64,000 bases of DNA, from contig NZ_RBIL01000001.1 of assembly GCF_003633755.1 (NCBI RefSeq), forward strand, positions 2,465,426-2,529,425, in the 5' to 3' direction. A model generated the notes under the pieces. The model was given only the letters and a program-made list of their open reading frames with translations, had not been told where the DNA came from and did no database searches. Positions 7,041 through 18,131 of the stretch are shown here, in pieces. A program made the position numbers and the translations under genes. The stretch is from Solirubrobacter pauli (GTDB lineage Bacteria; Actinomycetota; Thermoleophilia; Solirubrobacterales; Solirubrobacteraceae). Numbering within the stretch: the first letter of the stretch is position 1; each line of letters opens with the position of its first letter.

Positions 7041-10000
7041 ATGGCTGAGACCACTCCGGTGGCCGATCTGGCCGCCACGCTTCCTTCAACCGAAGAGATC
7101 GAACGCGCTTCGGCGTTCAGTCGTGAGCCCTTCCTCACCGAGGGAGAGGACGCCGCGCAGGCGCTGGCTCCCGGCACGCCGCGCCGACGAGCGCTCGACG
7201 CCGCGCTGGTCGAGATCGAGGCCGGCGCGAAGGTGCCGTCGCCGCATTGGCGACGACAGTGGTCGCTGCTGCTCGGCCTCGAGCGCCTGCTCTCCCAGGA
7301 CGAGCCGCACCTCGTGGACGGCACCGTGCTGTCGGCCCATCAGGTCGACGCGCTCTCGGGCACGCTCACCGCGCTCCTGGCCGACCGCCTGAAGACCGGC
7401 GATACCGCCGCGCCCGAGCCGCCGGCCGCGATGCCCGTCCTCGCCCCCGTCGAAGAGCCCGTCGTCCTCGACGACGTGGACGACGACGACGAGGACGAGG
7501 ACGAGGAGGACGAGCCCGAGGAGGACGCCCCGGACTGGGACGAGGCCGCGGGCCAGGAGGACGAGGACGTCTCGGACGCGCCCGAGGACCCGAACGCCGG
7601 CAAGCGCTTCTGGTTCGAGCACGCGACCGGCGCCGGCAAGACCGTCGCGGCCGTCGGCTTCGTCGAGGCCTCGCGCACCGGCGGCGTCCTGATCCTCACC
7701 CATCGCCGCAACCTGGTCGACCAGTTCAACTCGGAGCTGCGCACGCGCGGGTACGCCAAGCGCCTCGCGCCGCCGCTGCTGGGGCACGACGACACGGCCA
7801 ACGGACCGGTGACGGTCGAGACCTACCAGTGGTTCGTCCGCAACGCGGGCAACATCTCGGACGCGTACTCGATCGTCATCTGCGACGAGGCGCACACCGC
7901 GCTGGGCGAGAAGACGTCGGGCGCGATCCGCGCCTGGACCGGCCCCGTGTTCGTCGGCATGACGGCCACGGGCGCGCTGATCGCCCGCCACGTCACGGAC
8001 CTCTTCCCGACGCAGACCTCGCGCTTCGACCTCGCGCAGGCCGCGCGCCGCGGCGTCATCTCGCCGCTGCGCTGCATCCGGATCCCCCCGGGGCCGGGCG
8101 TGCGCACGATCGCCAAGGTGCCGTTGCGCCGCGGCGAGGTCGACACCGAGTTCGACCAGGAGATGCTGGCCCAGCTGCTGGATCAGCTGCCGTTCAACCT
8201 GGCGATCGCCGACCTCTACAAGACGCGCTTCAACGGCGTCCCGGGCGTGGTCTACGCCGCGGGCGTGCGTCACGCCTACAACGTCGCGGCCGCGTTCCGC
8301 GACGTCGGGATCAACGCGCAGGCCGTGTCGGGCGAGACGCCCAAGCGCGAGCTGGCGACGATCCTCGCCAAGTACGAGAAGGGCGACGTCGACGTCCTCG
8401 TCAACGCCCAGCTGCTCGCCGAGGGCTGGAACTCGCCGCGCGCGACGGTCTGCATGCACCTCGCGCCGACCGCCTCCAAGCGCATCTACCAGCAGCGCGT
8501 GGGTCGCGTCACCCGTCGCCAGCAGGGCAAGGAAGCCGGCATCGTCGTCGACTTCGTCCACCCGGCGACCAAGCACGACGACCCCGTCGTGACGCTGCAC
8601 TCGCTGCTCGACCGCGACGTCTACCGCGGCGGCGCGATCGTGGTCGGCCCGGTCCGGCGCGGCCGTGGCCGGCGTCTGCGTGTGGAGCGCCGCGTCCTCC
8701 CGGTCACCGCCGAGGAGAACCGGCGGATCGAGGTCTTCGAGCGCGAGCTGTGGCGGATCGCCGTCGAGCACCTGGACTACGGCGAGCAGGTCCAGTGGGC
8801 CGCTCTGGCCGGTGCCCGGGTCGCGCCGACCGGCTGGCGCCGCGCCCGGGCGATGCTCCACTTCGACCAGGGCGGCGAGCTCAAGCGCACGTTCCTGATC
8901 ACCGCGGTCGACCGCAACAAGAATCCGCAGCTGCGCCTGCGCGCGCTGCAGGAGATCGCTTCCGGGCGTGACGCCGAGGCGTTCGACCGCGCGCTGGACT
9001 TCGTCGAGTCCTGGCCGCGCGACGACAAGCGCGAGGGCGTGAAGGTCGTCCTCCAGGCGCTGGCGGAGAAGAAGATCGGCCGCCGCGACCAGGCCAACAA
9101 CTGGATCTGGCGCTGCGCGAACATGACGCGCGAGGTCCACGAGGAGTACGCCGTCCAGCGCTGGCCGGAGACGAAGCGCCTGCTGGGCCTGCTCGTGAAC
9201 TCGTCCGGTGGCGCGCACGCACGCAACGCCCGGCGCCTGGTCGCCCAGTCGCGCACGCAGGACCGACGGCTGTCCGCCGCGCTCCTCGCCGCCGCGATCC
9301 CGCACACCGCCGAGGCGGGCGAGGTCATCAACGGCGCCCGCACGCGGATGTCCCGCAAGCCCGCGGCGCTCGCCCGCGAGCTGCTGCGCAACTTCCCGAA
9401 GGGCCGCGGCAAGGCCAAGCGCCGCCGTCGCCGCAAGGGCGCCGGGGAGGGCGTCGCGCCGGAGGCCGTCACGGCCGCCGTGACGACGACCGAGGCCCTG
9501 GACGGCACGCTGGACACCGGCGGGACGACCGACACGGAGACGACCGACGCGCAGCCGCCGAGCAGCCGCCGGTCGCGCCGTCGCCGTGCCGTCGACACCG
9601 ACCCCGAGGCCCCGAAGCGCAAGCCGCGCGCGCGCCGCAAGCCGGCCGCGGCGGAGGGCGACGAGCCGGCCGAGGCCGTCGCCGCCACCGAGGACGAGCA
9701 GCCGTCGCGCCGGTCGCGGTCGCGTCGCCGGTCCGCGGGCGAGGCCGCCACGGGCACCGAGGCCGTGCCCGCCGGTGGGGACGAGCAGCCGTCGTCGCGT
9801 CGGTCCCGGTCGCGGCGCAAGCCCGCCGCGGAGCGGGTCGAGGCCGTCACGGGTGAGGCCGAGGTCGAGTCTGCGTCGGGCCGCACGTCCGCCACCGAGC
9901 CGGTCACGGGTGACGCTGGCGCCGAGCCGCCGTCGCGCCGCTCGCGGTCGCGTCGCGCGTCCGCGGCCGAGCCGGTCGAGAACGTCGCCGCCGTCGAGGA

Positions 10001-10849
10001 CGAGCAGCCGTCGCGCCGGTCGCGGTCGCGTCGCAAGCCCGCGGCCGAGCCGGTCGAGGCCCAGGTCGAGTCGCCGCCCCGCCGCACGCCCGCGGCTGTC
10101 GAGGGCGCTGACGCCGCCGTCGAGGCGCCCAAGCGCGCGCCGCGGTCGCGTCGTCGTCCGGCGGACGAAGCCGTCGTGGGCACGGAGGCCGAGGCGCCGA
10201 AGCGTCCCGCGCGGTCGCGTCGCACGCCGGCGGCGGAGCCCGTCGTCGAGGTCGTGGAGGTCGCGGCGGAGGCGCCCAAGCGCAAGCCGCGCGCTCGCAA
10301 GCCCGCCGCCGAGGCGGTCGAGGTCGTCGGAGTGGCGGCCAAGCCGGCCGCCAAGCGCAAGCCGCGGGCGAAGCAGCCCGCTGCGGGGGCCGTCGAGGTC
10401 GTGGAGGTCGCGGCGGAGGCCCCCAAGCGCAAGCCGCGTGCGCGCAAGCCCGCCGCCGAGGCGGTCGAGGTCGTGGTCAAGCCCGCGGCCAAGCGCAAGC
10501 CGCGCGCCAAGGCCCCCGCCGCCGAGCAGGGCGCGCTGTTCGACGCTCCCGCGGAGGCGCCCAAGCCGAAGGCGCGCGCCAAGCGCAAGCCGACCGCGAA
10601 GCCTGCGGTCGAGGTGATCGAGGCCAAGCCGGCCGCGAAGCGCAAGCCGCGTGCCAAGCAGCCCGCGGCGGAGGCGGTCGAGGTCGTCGAGGTCGCGCCC
10701 AAGCCGAAGGCCAAGGCCGCGGCCAAGAAGAAGCCCGCCGCGAAGAAGAAGCCCGCCGCCAAGGCCAAGCCACGCGCGAAGAAGCCGCCCGCCGGCGAGC
10801 TCGACGCCGCGGTCGAGCGCGTTCGGGCGGCGGTGGAGGACGCGGCGTA

Positions 10850-10850
<1 letters not shown>
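7041..10850 (+). CDS. SF2 helicase with long basic repeat tail
   Basis: A 1,269-residue protein. After an N-terminal region of ~140 residues comes an acidic block (residues ~143-185, nearly all Asp/Glu), then a superfamily 2 helicase: Walker A HATGAGKTVAA (~residue 195), motif II CDEAH (~280), TAT motif in VGMTATG, motif V LAEGWNSPRAT and motif VI YQQRVGRVTRR (~485). A helical region follows to ~790. The last ~470 residues are low complexity: first SRRSRSRR-KPAAE blocks separated by acidic EDEQP, then a run of KRKPRARKPAAEAVEVV units ending in Lys/Ala/Pro like histone H1. It probably unwinds nucleic acid, with the tail binding DNA or RNA non-specifically. It stands alone upstream of an SDR whose GTG start shares the G of its TAG stop. 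The nuclease or methylase partners of restriction systems are absent. Confidence 0.88.
9550..10820 (+). repeat. Basic Arg/Lys-Ala-Pro repeats in helicase tail
   Basis: Imperfect repeats in frame within the helicase. From about 9560 to 10200 the unit is SRRSRSRRKPAAE with acidic spacers; from about 10250 to 10820 it is APKRKPRARKPAAEAVEVV and shorter variants. The design is like histone H1/HU-type tails of Actinomycetota DNA-binding proteins. Copy number is likely to vary between strains. Confidence 0.85.
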
Positions 10851-11629
<779 letters not shown>

Positions 11630-11663
11630 ACGCACGAGCCGCAAGCGCAGGCGCCCGTCCGGG

Positions 11664-11669
11664 TACGTT
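11664..11669 (+). promoter_or_regulatory. -10 element of a leaderless transcript
   Basis: TACGTT eight bases before the GTG start of the GAP1-like gene, with no Shine-Dalgarno sequence. The same spacing is seen at several other genes here. Confidence 0.45.
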
Positions 11670-11677
11670 TCCCGTAG

Positions 11678-13114
11678 GTGCAGGGCCACCCGCAGGCGTA
11701 CTTCGAGTTCGACCAGGTGCTCGCGTCCCACGACGCGCTGGATCCGCACGCGCTCGTGGCGATCCTGCCCGCGCGTGACGGGCTGCGCGTCAGCCGCGTC
11801 GACGGCCTCGGCCTGGTCGCGGCCCGCCGGCGGGACGACTTCACGCACGTGGTCGTGGGCGTGTCCGCCGCGGTCGAGCTGTGGGACGCGGACTTCTGGG
11901 CGACCCAGCCGGAGGACCTCGAGATCGACGAGCTGGAGGCCACGCCGGTCGATCTCGACTTCGTCGCCGACGCGCCTCCGGGCGTCGCGACCCGCCTGCT
12001 GGACGCCGCGCTCGCGGGCCCGGTGATCTTCTTCGCGCCCGACGAAGCGCAGCGCACCGCATGGGTCGCCTGGCTCACGTACGCGCTCCCCGACGGTGCA
12101 TCGCTCACGTTCTCGACCGCAGGTGACGAAGGGGTTCGCGTGAGCGCCACCACCGAACCCTCCCCGGACGCGATCGACACGACCGCGCCGTGCGAGCTCG
12201 CCGCGACCTTCTACTCCCGAGTCGCCGCGCACCTGGCCACGCGCGGCGGGCTCCAGGAGGCCGTCGCGCGCCTCCAGGAGCCGGACGGACTGGCCCTCGC
12301 CGTGTACGGCGGCGCGACCGACCTGATCGCGCCGCACCAGCTGCCGCTCGCCCTCCAGCTGATCACCGAGCTGGCGTCCTCGGGTGAGGTCGCGCTGGCC
12401 GCCCGCGCCGCCGCCGCGCTGCCCGGCGCCGGCCCGACGACCGCGCTCGCCCTGCGCGAGCCGCCCGCCCCGGTCGACCTGGCACCGGTCGACGAGCACG
12501 ACGAGATCGTCGACGCCGAGGTGGTCGAGGACGAGCCGCTCGAGCTGCCGGCCCCGGTCGCCGAGGTCGTCGAGGAGCCCGGCCCGTTCGAGGAGCTGCA
12601 CGAGGACGAGGTGATCGAGGTGCCGTTCGAGGCGGCGCCGGCCGAGCCGGAGCCCGAGCCCGAGCCCGGCCCGTTCGAGGCGCTCGACGAGGACGAGGTG
12701 ATCGAGGTCCCGTTCGAAGCGGTGCCCGCCGAACCCGAGCCCGACGAGGACGAGGGCCTGCCCGACGCCGACGCGTGGTCGAACCTGCTGGCCGAGCTGA
12801 AGGCCGAGAGCGTGGAGCCCGACGAGAGCCTGCCGCCGCTCCCGGAGATCGAGCAACGGCGCGTCCGCGACCGGTTCGTGCCCCCGCCCGAACCCGTCCA
12901 GCCGGAGCCCGAGCCGGAGCCCACGGAGCTGTCGGTCGAGCTCGGCCTCTCCCTGGAGGCGTTCGCGCAGTCGCTGAGCCAGGTGCCCGAGCCGGAGGAC
13001 CGGGTTGAGGAAGCGCTGCCTCCTGCCGAGGAAGAAGAGGTGATCTCCGAGCAAGAGATCGGCATGTCCCTGGCGGACCTCGAGGCCGAGCTGAAGAAGG
13101 ACGAGCAGCCGTGA
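11678..13114 (+). CDS. GAP1-like N-terminal protein with acidic Pro/Glu repeats
   Basis: A 478-residue cytoplasmic protein without signal or membrane segment. Residues ~1-160 contain FTHVVVGV...LWDADFW and [33 protein letters not shown], which recall the N-terminal and middle domains of actinobacterial GTPase-associated protein 1 (GAP1). That comparison is from memory. Residues ~270-450 are acidic and Pro-rich, with a tandem repeat ([18 protein letters not shown], twice), and the C-terminus ends in short amphipathic helices. It overlaps the next gene by four bases, and the two may be one protein split in two. No TRAFAC GTPase lies next to it, unlike usual GAP1 loci, so the function remains open. 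Confidence 0.65.
   Translation: MQGHPQAYFEFDQVLASHDALDPHALVAILPARDGLRVSRVDGLGLVAARRRDDFTHVVVGVSAAVELWDADFWATQPEDLEIDELEATPVDLDFVADAPPGVATRLLDAALAGPVIFFAPDEAQRTAWVAWLTYALPDGASLTFSTAGDEGVRVSATTEPSPDAIDTTAPCELAATFYSRVAAHLATRGGLQEAVARLQEPDGLALAVYGGATDLIAPHQLPLALQLITELASSGEVALAARAAAALPGAGPTTALALREPPAPVDLAPVDEHDEIVDAEVVEDEPLELPAPVAEVVEEPGPFEELHEDEVIEVPFEAAPAEPEPEPEPGPFEALDEDEVIEVPFEAVPAEPEPDEDEGLPDADAWSNLLAELKAESVEPDESLPPLPEIEQRRVRDRFVPPPEPVQPEPEPEPTELSVELGLSLEAFAQSLSQVPEPEDRVEEALPPAEEEEVISEQEIGMSLADLEAELKKDEQP
12581..12742 (+). repeat. Tandem acidic repeat, two units
   Basis: In-frame duplication in the GAP1-like gene: unit [18 protein letters not shown] plus an (EP)n spacer, residues about 302-355. 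Mostly acidic; a flexible linker is likely. Confidence 0.8.
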
Positions 13115-14502
13115 GCGCCACCTGGGAGGACGCGCACCGCGCGTCGCTGGACGCGTGGCTCGAGCTGCATCAGGTCGCCCGGCGGCTGCCGGCCACCGCG
13201 GACTCCGCCCTGCTGGCCGACACCGCGCTCGAGCACGTGGTCCCGCTCGCGCAGGAGCTGCCCGGCGAGCTGCCGTTCGTCGGCGTCCACGCGCCCACCA
13301 AGCCCTCCCCCGCCGCGCTCGCGCCGTGGATCGACCAGCTGGAGCAGGCGGCGGGGACGCCCGAGGCCGGAACGGTGCTCGCCGCGGGCGTCGAGCTCGG
13401 CCTGCTGGGCATCGACTCCGACACCGACGACCGCGCGGCCGCGGTGATCGTCGCGGACTACGAGCACGAGACGGTCCAGGCGGCCGTGCGCGAGATCGGC
13501 AAGCAGGCGCTGCTGGACCCGCTGATCGCGAAGGTCGCCGAGCGTCTCGCGGACGCCGTCACCACCGACCTCGACCGGCGCCCGCTCCTGCGCGAGCTGT
13601 GCAAGAACGACCAGGCGCTGATCGCGCTCAAGCACCGCGCGACGTCGAGCCCGAGCCTCGCGGTGATGTCCGTGTACCTGTGGGCGGTCGTGGACCGCTA
13701 CCCGGAGCGGCGCCCGCAGTCCGCGAAGACGCTGCTGCTGCTCGACCAGCACGCCGTCGGCGACGTCCGCGCGCTGTGGGGCGACGACGGCCCGCAGACC
13801 AAGGAGGACGTCGCCGAGCTGCTGAAGGTCTTCCATGACGCGGAGCGCCGCCCGCCGGAGCTCGACGTCAAGCACGCGTCCGCGCTGCTGATGGAGGCGC
13901 CGCTCGCGGAGGTCGACCCGGCGGACCCGCTCGCGCTCGCGCTGCGCGGCGTCCCGCATCACCTCGAGCTGCCGGCCTACTGCGCGTGGTACGCCGCCGC
14001 CCGCCGGCCCGGCCCGACGCACCGCTTCGACGCGTGGGCCCGGTTCGCCGCCCGGGCGCTCGCGCCGAGCCACGACGTCCCGCCCGCGCGGGCGCACGAG
14101 CTGCTCGAGATCGTCGCGAACGAGCTGATCGAGCCGCAGATCGTCGACGGCTACTTCGACGCCATCGAGCGCATCCGCGCCGCCGCCGGCGAGCCGAGCT
14201 TCGACCAGACGCTCGTCTACGCGCTGACCAACCGCCTCGCCGAGAGCGACGACCCGCACGCGCTGCTGGCGATGACGTTCGCGATCTTCGCCAAGGCCCC
14301 GAACGGGCTCGCCGACACGCTGCACGACCAGATCGTCGCCCCGGCCGCCGTCGCGTACCGTCGCGACGACGACGAGGTCCGTGGGCACCTCGGTCCGCGC
14401 CGGCAGGCGGAGTGGGACGCGTTCACCGAACGCCACCCCCGCCGGCGCCGGCGGTTCCTGCCGCGCCGGCGCGCGAAGGCTAGAGGTGAGCGCCCAGCGT
14501 GA
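13111..14502 (+). CDS. Helical protein of unknown function, partner of the GAP1-like gene
   Basis: A 463-residue soluble, mostly alpha-helical protein, overlapping the preceding gene by four bases (ATGA). I recognise no catalytic motif. Helices such as AAVREIGKQALLDPLIAKVAERL and YFDAIERIRAAAGEPSFDQTL suggest a helical-repeat scaffold, and the last 30 residues are strongly basic (RHPRRRRRFLPRRRAKARG), possibly binding nucleic acid or membrane phospholipid. In GAP1 proteins a helical C-terminal region follows the N-terminal domains, so this gene could encode that half. The 3' end overlaps birA on the opposite strand by 23 bases. Function is inferred only from its coupling to the neighbour. Confidence 0.72.
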   Translation: MSATWEDAHRASLDAWLELHQVARRLPATADSALLADTALEHVVPLAQELPGELPFVGVHAPTKPSPAALAPWIDQLEQAAGTPEAGTVLAAGVELGLLGIDSDTDDRAAAVIVADYEHETVQAAVREIGKQALLDPLIAKVAERLADAVTTDLDRRPLLRELCKNDQALIALKHRATSSPSLAVMSVYLWAVVDRYPERRPQSAKTLLLLDQHAVGDVRALWGDDGPQTKEDVAELLKVFHDAERRPPELDVKHASALLMEAPLAEVDPADPLALALRGVPHHLELPAYCAWYAAARRPGPTHRFDAWARFAARALAPSHDVPPARAHELLEIVANELIEPQIVDGYFDAIERIRAAAGEPSFDQTLVYALTNRLAESDDPHALLAMTFAIFAKAPNGLADTLHDQIVAPAAVAYRRDDDEVRGHLGPRRQAEWDAFTERHPRRRRRFLPRRRAKARGERPA

Positions 14503-15160
14503 CCTCGCCGGCGTTGAGCGTCAGCGTCTTGCCGTTCACGTCCACGAGGAGCGCACCGTCGGCGTCGATGCCGGCGCCCAGGCCCTCGCCGTCCTGCCAG
14601 CGCACGCGGCGGCCGAGCAGCGCGTCACGCTGACGAAGCGCGGTCAGCAGCGACGAGCGGTCCTGCTCGAGCCGCGTCTGCAGCGTCACCAGCAGCTCGT
14701 CCAGCGTCGCCTCGACCTGCTCGGGGGAGAGCCCGAGCGTGCCCGCGACCGCGGCCGCCTCCTCGGGCAGGGCCGCGACGTCGACGGCGACGTTGACGCC
14801 GATCCCGAGCACCGCCCAGCGCGGGTCGGACTTGCTCTCGGCCAGGATGCCGGCGACCTTGCGCCCGTCGACCCAGACGTCGTTGGGCCACTTGACGACC
14901 GCGTCCGGCCCGGCGACGTCGGCCACGGCCAGCCCGGCGCGGAGCGGCAGCAGGTCGTCGAACTCGCGCAGGACGAACGACGCGGCGATCGCGACGCCCG
15001 GCGGCGTCACCCACGACCGGCCCTGGCGGCCCCGTCCCGCGGTCTGCGCGTCCGCCGTGACCAAGGTCCCGTGCGTCGCGCCCTCGTCCGCGAGCTGCCG
15101 GGCCCGCTCGTTCGTCGACCCGATCGTCGCGTGATGCTCACGCGGCTCACCCAGCGTCAT
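14480..15160 (-). CDS. birA: Biotin--[acetyl-CoA-carboxylase] ligase, monofunctional
   Basis: A 226-residue biotin protein ligase lacking the N-terminal HTH of bifunctional BirA, so it is an enzyme only and not a repressor. Visible motifs: GSTNERA at the start, the biotinyl-AMP loop GRGRQGRSW, and KWPNDVWVDGRKVAGIL with the catalytic lysine. It activates biotin with ATP and attaches it to carboxylase carrier domains. It overlaps the upstream SAM hydrolase gene by four bases and is the last gene of the long tetrapyrrole operon. A biotin-dependent carboxylase is not in the window, though methylmalonyl-CoA epimerase (53774) hints at propionyl-CoA carboxylase elsewhere. Confidence 0.95.
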   Translation of the reverse strand: MTLGEPREHHATIGSTNERARQLADEGATHGTLVTADAQTAGRGRQGRSWVTPPGVAIAASFVLREFDDLLPLRAGLAVADVAGPDAVVKWPNDVWVDGRKVAGILAESKSDPRWAVLGIGVNVAVDVAALPEEAAAVAGTLGLSPEQVEATLDELLVTLQTRLEQDRSSLLTALRQRDALLGRRVRWQDGEGLGAGIDADGALLVDVNGKTLTLNAGEVTLGAHL

Positions 15161-15885
15161 GCCAGCTCCAGTTCGTCGCCCGCGCCCACGCCCAGCCGCG
15201 CGGCCGCGCTTCCACCGTTGACGGCGACGGCCACGTCGCCCGCCGAATCCTCGTAGATCACGAGCCCGCCGGGCGCTGCGTCCCCGAACGTGCGTCCGAC
15301 GACCACCTCATGCCCGCCGATGCGCACGCGCTCGCCGGGCGGCAGCGCCGCGTCCGTGATCAGGTTGCCGAACCCGTCGACCTCCACGACGTGGACCTTA
15401 TCCGCGGGCAGCGCCGGGAGCCGTACGAGCGAGGCCCCATCCACGCGTTGACCGGACGGCGTTGCGCCAAGCGCGAGGTGCGCCGCGACCGGCCCGAACA
15501 CGTCGCGCCCGTGGAACGTCGCCGACACCGGCTGCAGCCGCCACGGCGACTCGCTGACGTCCACCACCTCGTCGATCCCGAACACCTCCGCCGCCGGGAC
15601 GAGCAGGCCGTTGTCGGGCCCGACCAGCCAGCGCGCGCCGCAGCGGATCGCCAGCGCGCGCCGCTCCCCGCCGACGCCCGGGTCGACGACCGCGAGGTGC
15701 ACCCCCGCGGGCGTGAACGGCAGGGCCCGCGCCAGCCGCCGCGCGCCGGTGCGCACGTCCTGCGGCGGCACGCCGTGCCCGAGGTGGATCACCCGCACGT
15801 CCGGCGCGATCGTCGCGATCACGCCCTCGACCACGCCGGCGTACTCGTCGCCCGGCCCGTAGTCGGAGAGGAACGTGACGAACAT
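15157..15885 (-). CDS. SAM hydroxide adenosyltransferase (DUF62)
   Basis: A 242-residue protein of the DUF62 family, which hydrolyses S-adenosylmethionine to adenosine and methionine. The catalytic set known from archaeal members is present: Asp68 and Arg75 in VVDPGVGGERRA and His125 in ATFHGRDVF; the C-terminal barrel holds GFGNLITD. The fluorinase/chlorinase loop is not evident, so hydrolysis rather than halogenation is expected. It begins 15 bases after the cobA-hemD stop. Being next to a SAM-dependent methyltransferase (CobA) may be chance; a role in limiting SAM or a side-product is only a suggestion. Confidence 0.93.
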   Translation of the reverse strand: MFVTFLSDYGPGDEYAGVVEGVIATIAPDVRVIHLGHGVPPQDVRTGARRLARALPFTPAGVHLAVVDPGVGGERRALAIRCGARWLVGPDNGLLVPAAEVFGIDEVVDVSESPWRLQPVSATFHGRDVFGPVAAHLALGATPSGQRVDGASLVRLPALPADKVHVVEVDGFGNLITDAALPPGERVRIGGHEVVVGRTFGDAAPGGLVIYEDSAGDVAVAVNGGSAAARLGVGAGDELELA

Positions 15886-15900
15886 AAAGGCCCAGGGGCT

Positions 15901-17322
15901 TTAAGCGTCGGCCAGGAGGGCGGCGATCAGGCCGTCCGGCGTGTGCGGGTCGGCCTCGAGGTCAGGCTCGACGCCGTGCTCGCGCAGCACGTCCGACGTC
16001 GCCGGGCCGATCGACACGAGCTTCGGTCCGGTGAGCGAACCACCCGCCTCCGCGAAGAAGCGCACGGACGAGCCGGAGGTGAACAGCAGGTAGTCGGACT
16101 TCGCCGCCGCCGCGCGCGCCTCGTCGCCCAGGGGCTCGGCGACGGTCTCGTAGAGCGCGACCACGTCGACCACGGCACCACGCTCGCGCAGCGCGTCCGG
16201 CAGCACGTCCCGTCCCTCGCGGGCGCGGGCGATCAGCACGCGGTCGAACGACCGGTCCGCCAGCGCCTCGACGAGGCCCTCGGCGACGGCGCGCTCGGGC
16301 ACGACGTCCGGCTCGACGCCGCGCGCCCGCAGCTCCCGCGCCGTGCCCGGCCCGATCGCCGCCACGGTCACGCCCGCCAGGTCACGCGCGTCGCGCAGGT
16401 GGGTGAACAGGTACTCCGCGCCCGCCGGCGACGTCACGCACAGCAGGTCGTACGACGACACGTCCGGCAGCGACACCTCGAGCGGCTGGGTGCGGATCGC
16501 CGGTGCCTCGACGGTCGTCGCGCCCAGCGCGCGCAGCCGTCCGGCCAGCGCCGACGCCTGTGCCCGCGCCCGGGTGACCGCGACGGTCTTGCCGAACAGC
16601 GGCCGCTCCTCGAGCCACGCGATCTCGGACCGCAGCGCAGCGACCGGTCCGACCAGCGTGATCGCCGGCGCGCGGATGCCCGCGGCGTCCTCGACCACCG
16701 ACGCCAGCGTCGACACGACCGTCTTCTGGCCCGGCAGCGTGCCGCGCTCGACCACCGCGACCGGCTCGCCGGCCGAGCGCCCGCCGGCCTGCAGCCGCTC
16801 CGCGATCCGCGGCAGCGCCTTCACGCCCATGTAGAAGACCAGCGTGCCCGGGAAGCGCGCCAGCGCGTCCCAGTCGATCGAGCCGTCCTCGTGCCCGGTG
16901 ACGAAGGCGACGCCCGACGCGTGCTCGCGGTGCGTGACCGGGATGCCCGCGTAGGCGGGCGCGGCGATGCCGGAGGTCACCGCCGGCACGATCTCGAACG
17001 GGATGCCCGCGGCGCGCAGCACCTGCGCCTCCTCGCCGCCGCGCCCGAACACGAACGGGTCGCCGCCCTTGAGCCGCACGACGGTCCGGTCGCCGGTGCC
17101 GTACTGGACGAGCAGCCGGTCGATCTCCTCCTGCGGCATCTGCGGCCCGCCGCCGATCTTGCCGACGTAGACGAGCTCCGCGTCCTCGCGCGCGTCGTCG
17201 AGCGCGCCGGGCGGGATGAGCCGGTCATAGAGGACGACGTCCGCGGCGGCGATCAGCTCGCGCGCCCGCACCGTCATCAGCCCCGGATCGCCGGGACCCG
17301 CACCCACCAGGAAGACCGTCAC
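15901..17322 (-). CDS. cobA/hemD: Uroporphyrinogen-III C-methyltransferase / uroporphyrinogen-III synthase fusion
   Basis: A 473-residue bifunctional protein. Residues ~1-235 are CobA/SUMT: GAGPGDPGLMTVRA, VVRLKGGDPFVFGRGGEE and the SAM-site GIPVTHR. Residues ~240-473 are HemD, which closes and inverts ring D of hydroxymethylbilane; HemD has little conserved sequence but SSYDLLCVTSPAGAEYLF and LVSIGPATSDVLREHG are typical. The product is precorrin-2 for siroheme, while HemD alone supplies uroporphyrinogen III for heme. The GTG start overlaps the hemC stop as GTGA. The fusion is common in Actinomycetota. Together with the precorrin-2 dehydrogenase at 22136 the operon covers glutamyl-tRNA to sirohydrochlorin except hemB and hemL, which are not here. 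Confidence 0.95.
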   Translation of the reverse strand: MTVFLVGAGPGDPGLMTVRARELIAAADVVLYDRLIPPGALDDAREDAELVYVGKIGGGPQMPQEEIDRLLVQYGTGDRTVVRLKGGDPFVFGRGGEEAQVLRAAGIPFEIVPAVTSGIAAPAYAGIPVTHREHASGVAFVTGHEDGSIDWDALARFPGTLVFYMGVKALPRIAERLQAGGRSAGEPVAVVERGTLPGQKTVVSTLASVVEDAAGIRAPAITLVGPVAALRSEIAWLEERPLFGKTVAVTRARAQASALAGRLRALGATTVEAPAIRTQPLEVSLPDVSSYDLLCVTSPAGAEYLFTHLRDARDLAGVTVAAIGPGTARELRARGVEPDVVPERAVAEGLVEALADRSFDRVLIARAREGRDVLPDALRERGAVVDVVALYETVAEPLGDEARAAAAKSDYLLFTSGSSVRFFAEAGGSLTGPKLVSIGPATSDVLREHGVEPDLEADPHTPDGLIAALLADA

Positions 17323-18131
17323 GCCGACACCGCCCGCAACAGCTCCTCCGCTCCTGCGGCGAGCAGGCGCCGCGTCAGCTCGGACGCGTCGGCGCCCTCT
17401 TCCAAGATCCACTCCGAGCCGTCCGGCATCCCCACGTACCCGCGCATGCGGCCCTCCAGCGACAGGATGCCGATCGGCGTGTGGCAGGACGCGTCCAGCG
17501 CCCGCACGACCTCGCGCTCGGCGTCCAGCGCCGCGTGCGTGGCGGGATGGTCGACGCCCGGCGCGGCAGTACCGATCCGCCCCTGGACGGCGATCACGCC
17601 CTGCCCGGCGGCGGGCACGAACACATCGTCGACGAGCTTGGAGCCGACGTCGCGGCCCAGACGCGCCAGGCCCGCGGCGGCCAGCACCAGCGCGTCCACC
17701 TCGCCCGCCTCGCGCTTGGCGAGCCGCGTGTCCACGTTGCCGCGGATCTCCACGACGTCCAGGTCGGGCCGCCGGGCCAGCAGCTGCGAGCGCCGGCGCA
17801 GCGCGCTCGTACCGACCCGCGCGCCCTCGCGCAGGTCGCCGACGACCACGTCGAACGGGTCCGCACGGCGTGGCGTCGCGACGATCTCCGTGCCCGGCGC
17901 GAGGTCCGACGGCACGTCCTTGGCGGAGTGCACGGCGAGGTCGATCTCGCCCGCGAGCAGCGCCGCCTCGAGCGCGCCGACCCAGCGCGACTTGTCGCCG
18001 CGCGCACGGTCGACGTCACCGGCGGTGGTGATCGTCACCAGCTCGGCGTCCTCGTGCAGCAACGAGGCCACAGCACGAGCCTGGGCCAGCGCCAGCGCGC
18101 TGCCCCGCGTTCCCAGGCGGAGCTTCGTCAC
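17319..18131 (-). CDS. hemC: Hydroxymethylbilane synthase (porphobilinogen deaminase)
   Basis: A 270-residue HemC, slightly shorter than the usual 300-310. It contains TRGSALALAQA near the start, AVHSAKDVP with the catalytic aspartate region, RGNVDTRLAK for dipyrromethane binding, and the cofactor cysteine Cys216 in ALDASCHTPIG. It polymerises four porphobilinogen molecules to hydroxymethylbilane, passed to the HemD half of the next gene. It overlaps hemA upstream and cobA/hemD downstream by four bases each. Confidence 0.97.
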   Translation of the reverse strand: MTKLRLGTRGSALALAQARAVASLLHEDAELVTITTAGDVDRARGDKSRWVGALEAALLAGEIDLAVHSAKDVPSDLAPGTEIVATPRRADPFDVVVGDLREGARVGTSALRRRSQLLARRPDLDVVEIRGNVDTRLAKREAGEVDALVLAAAGLARLGRDVGSKLVDDVFVPAAGQGVIAVQGRIGTAAPGVDHPATHAALDAEREVVRALDASCHTPIGILSLEGRMRGYVGMPDGSEWILEEGADASELTRRLLAAGAEELLRAVSA

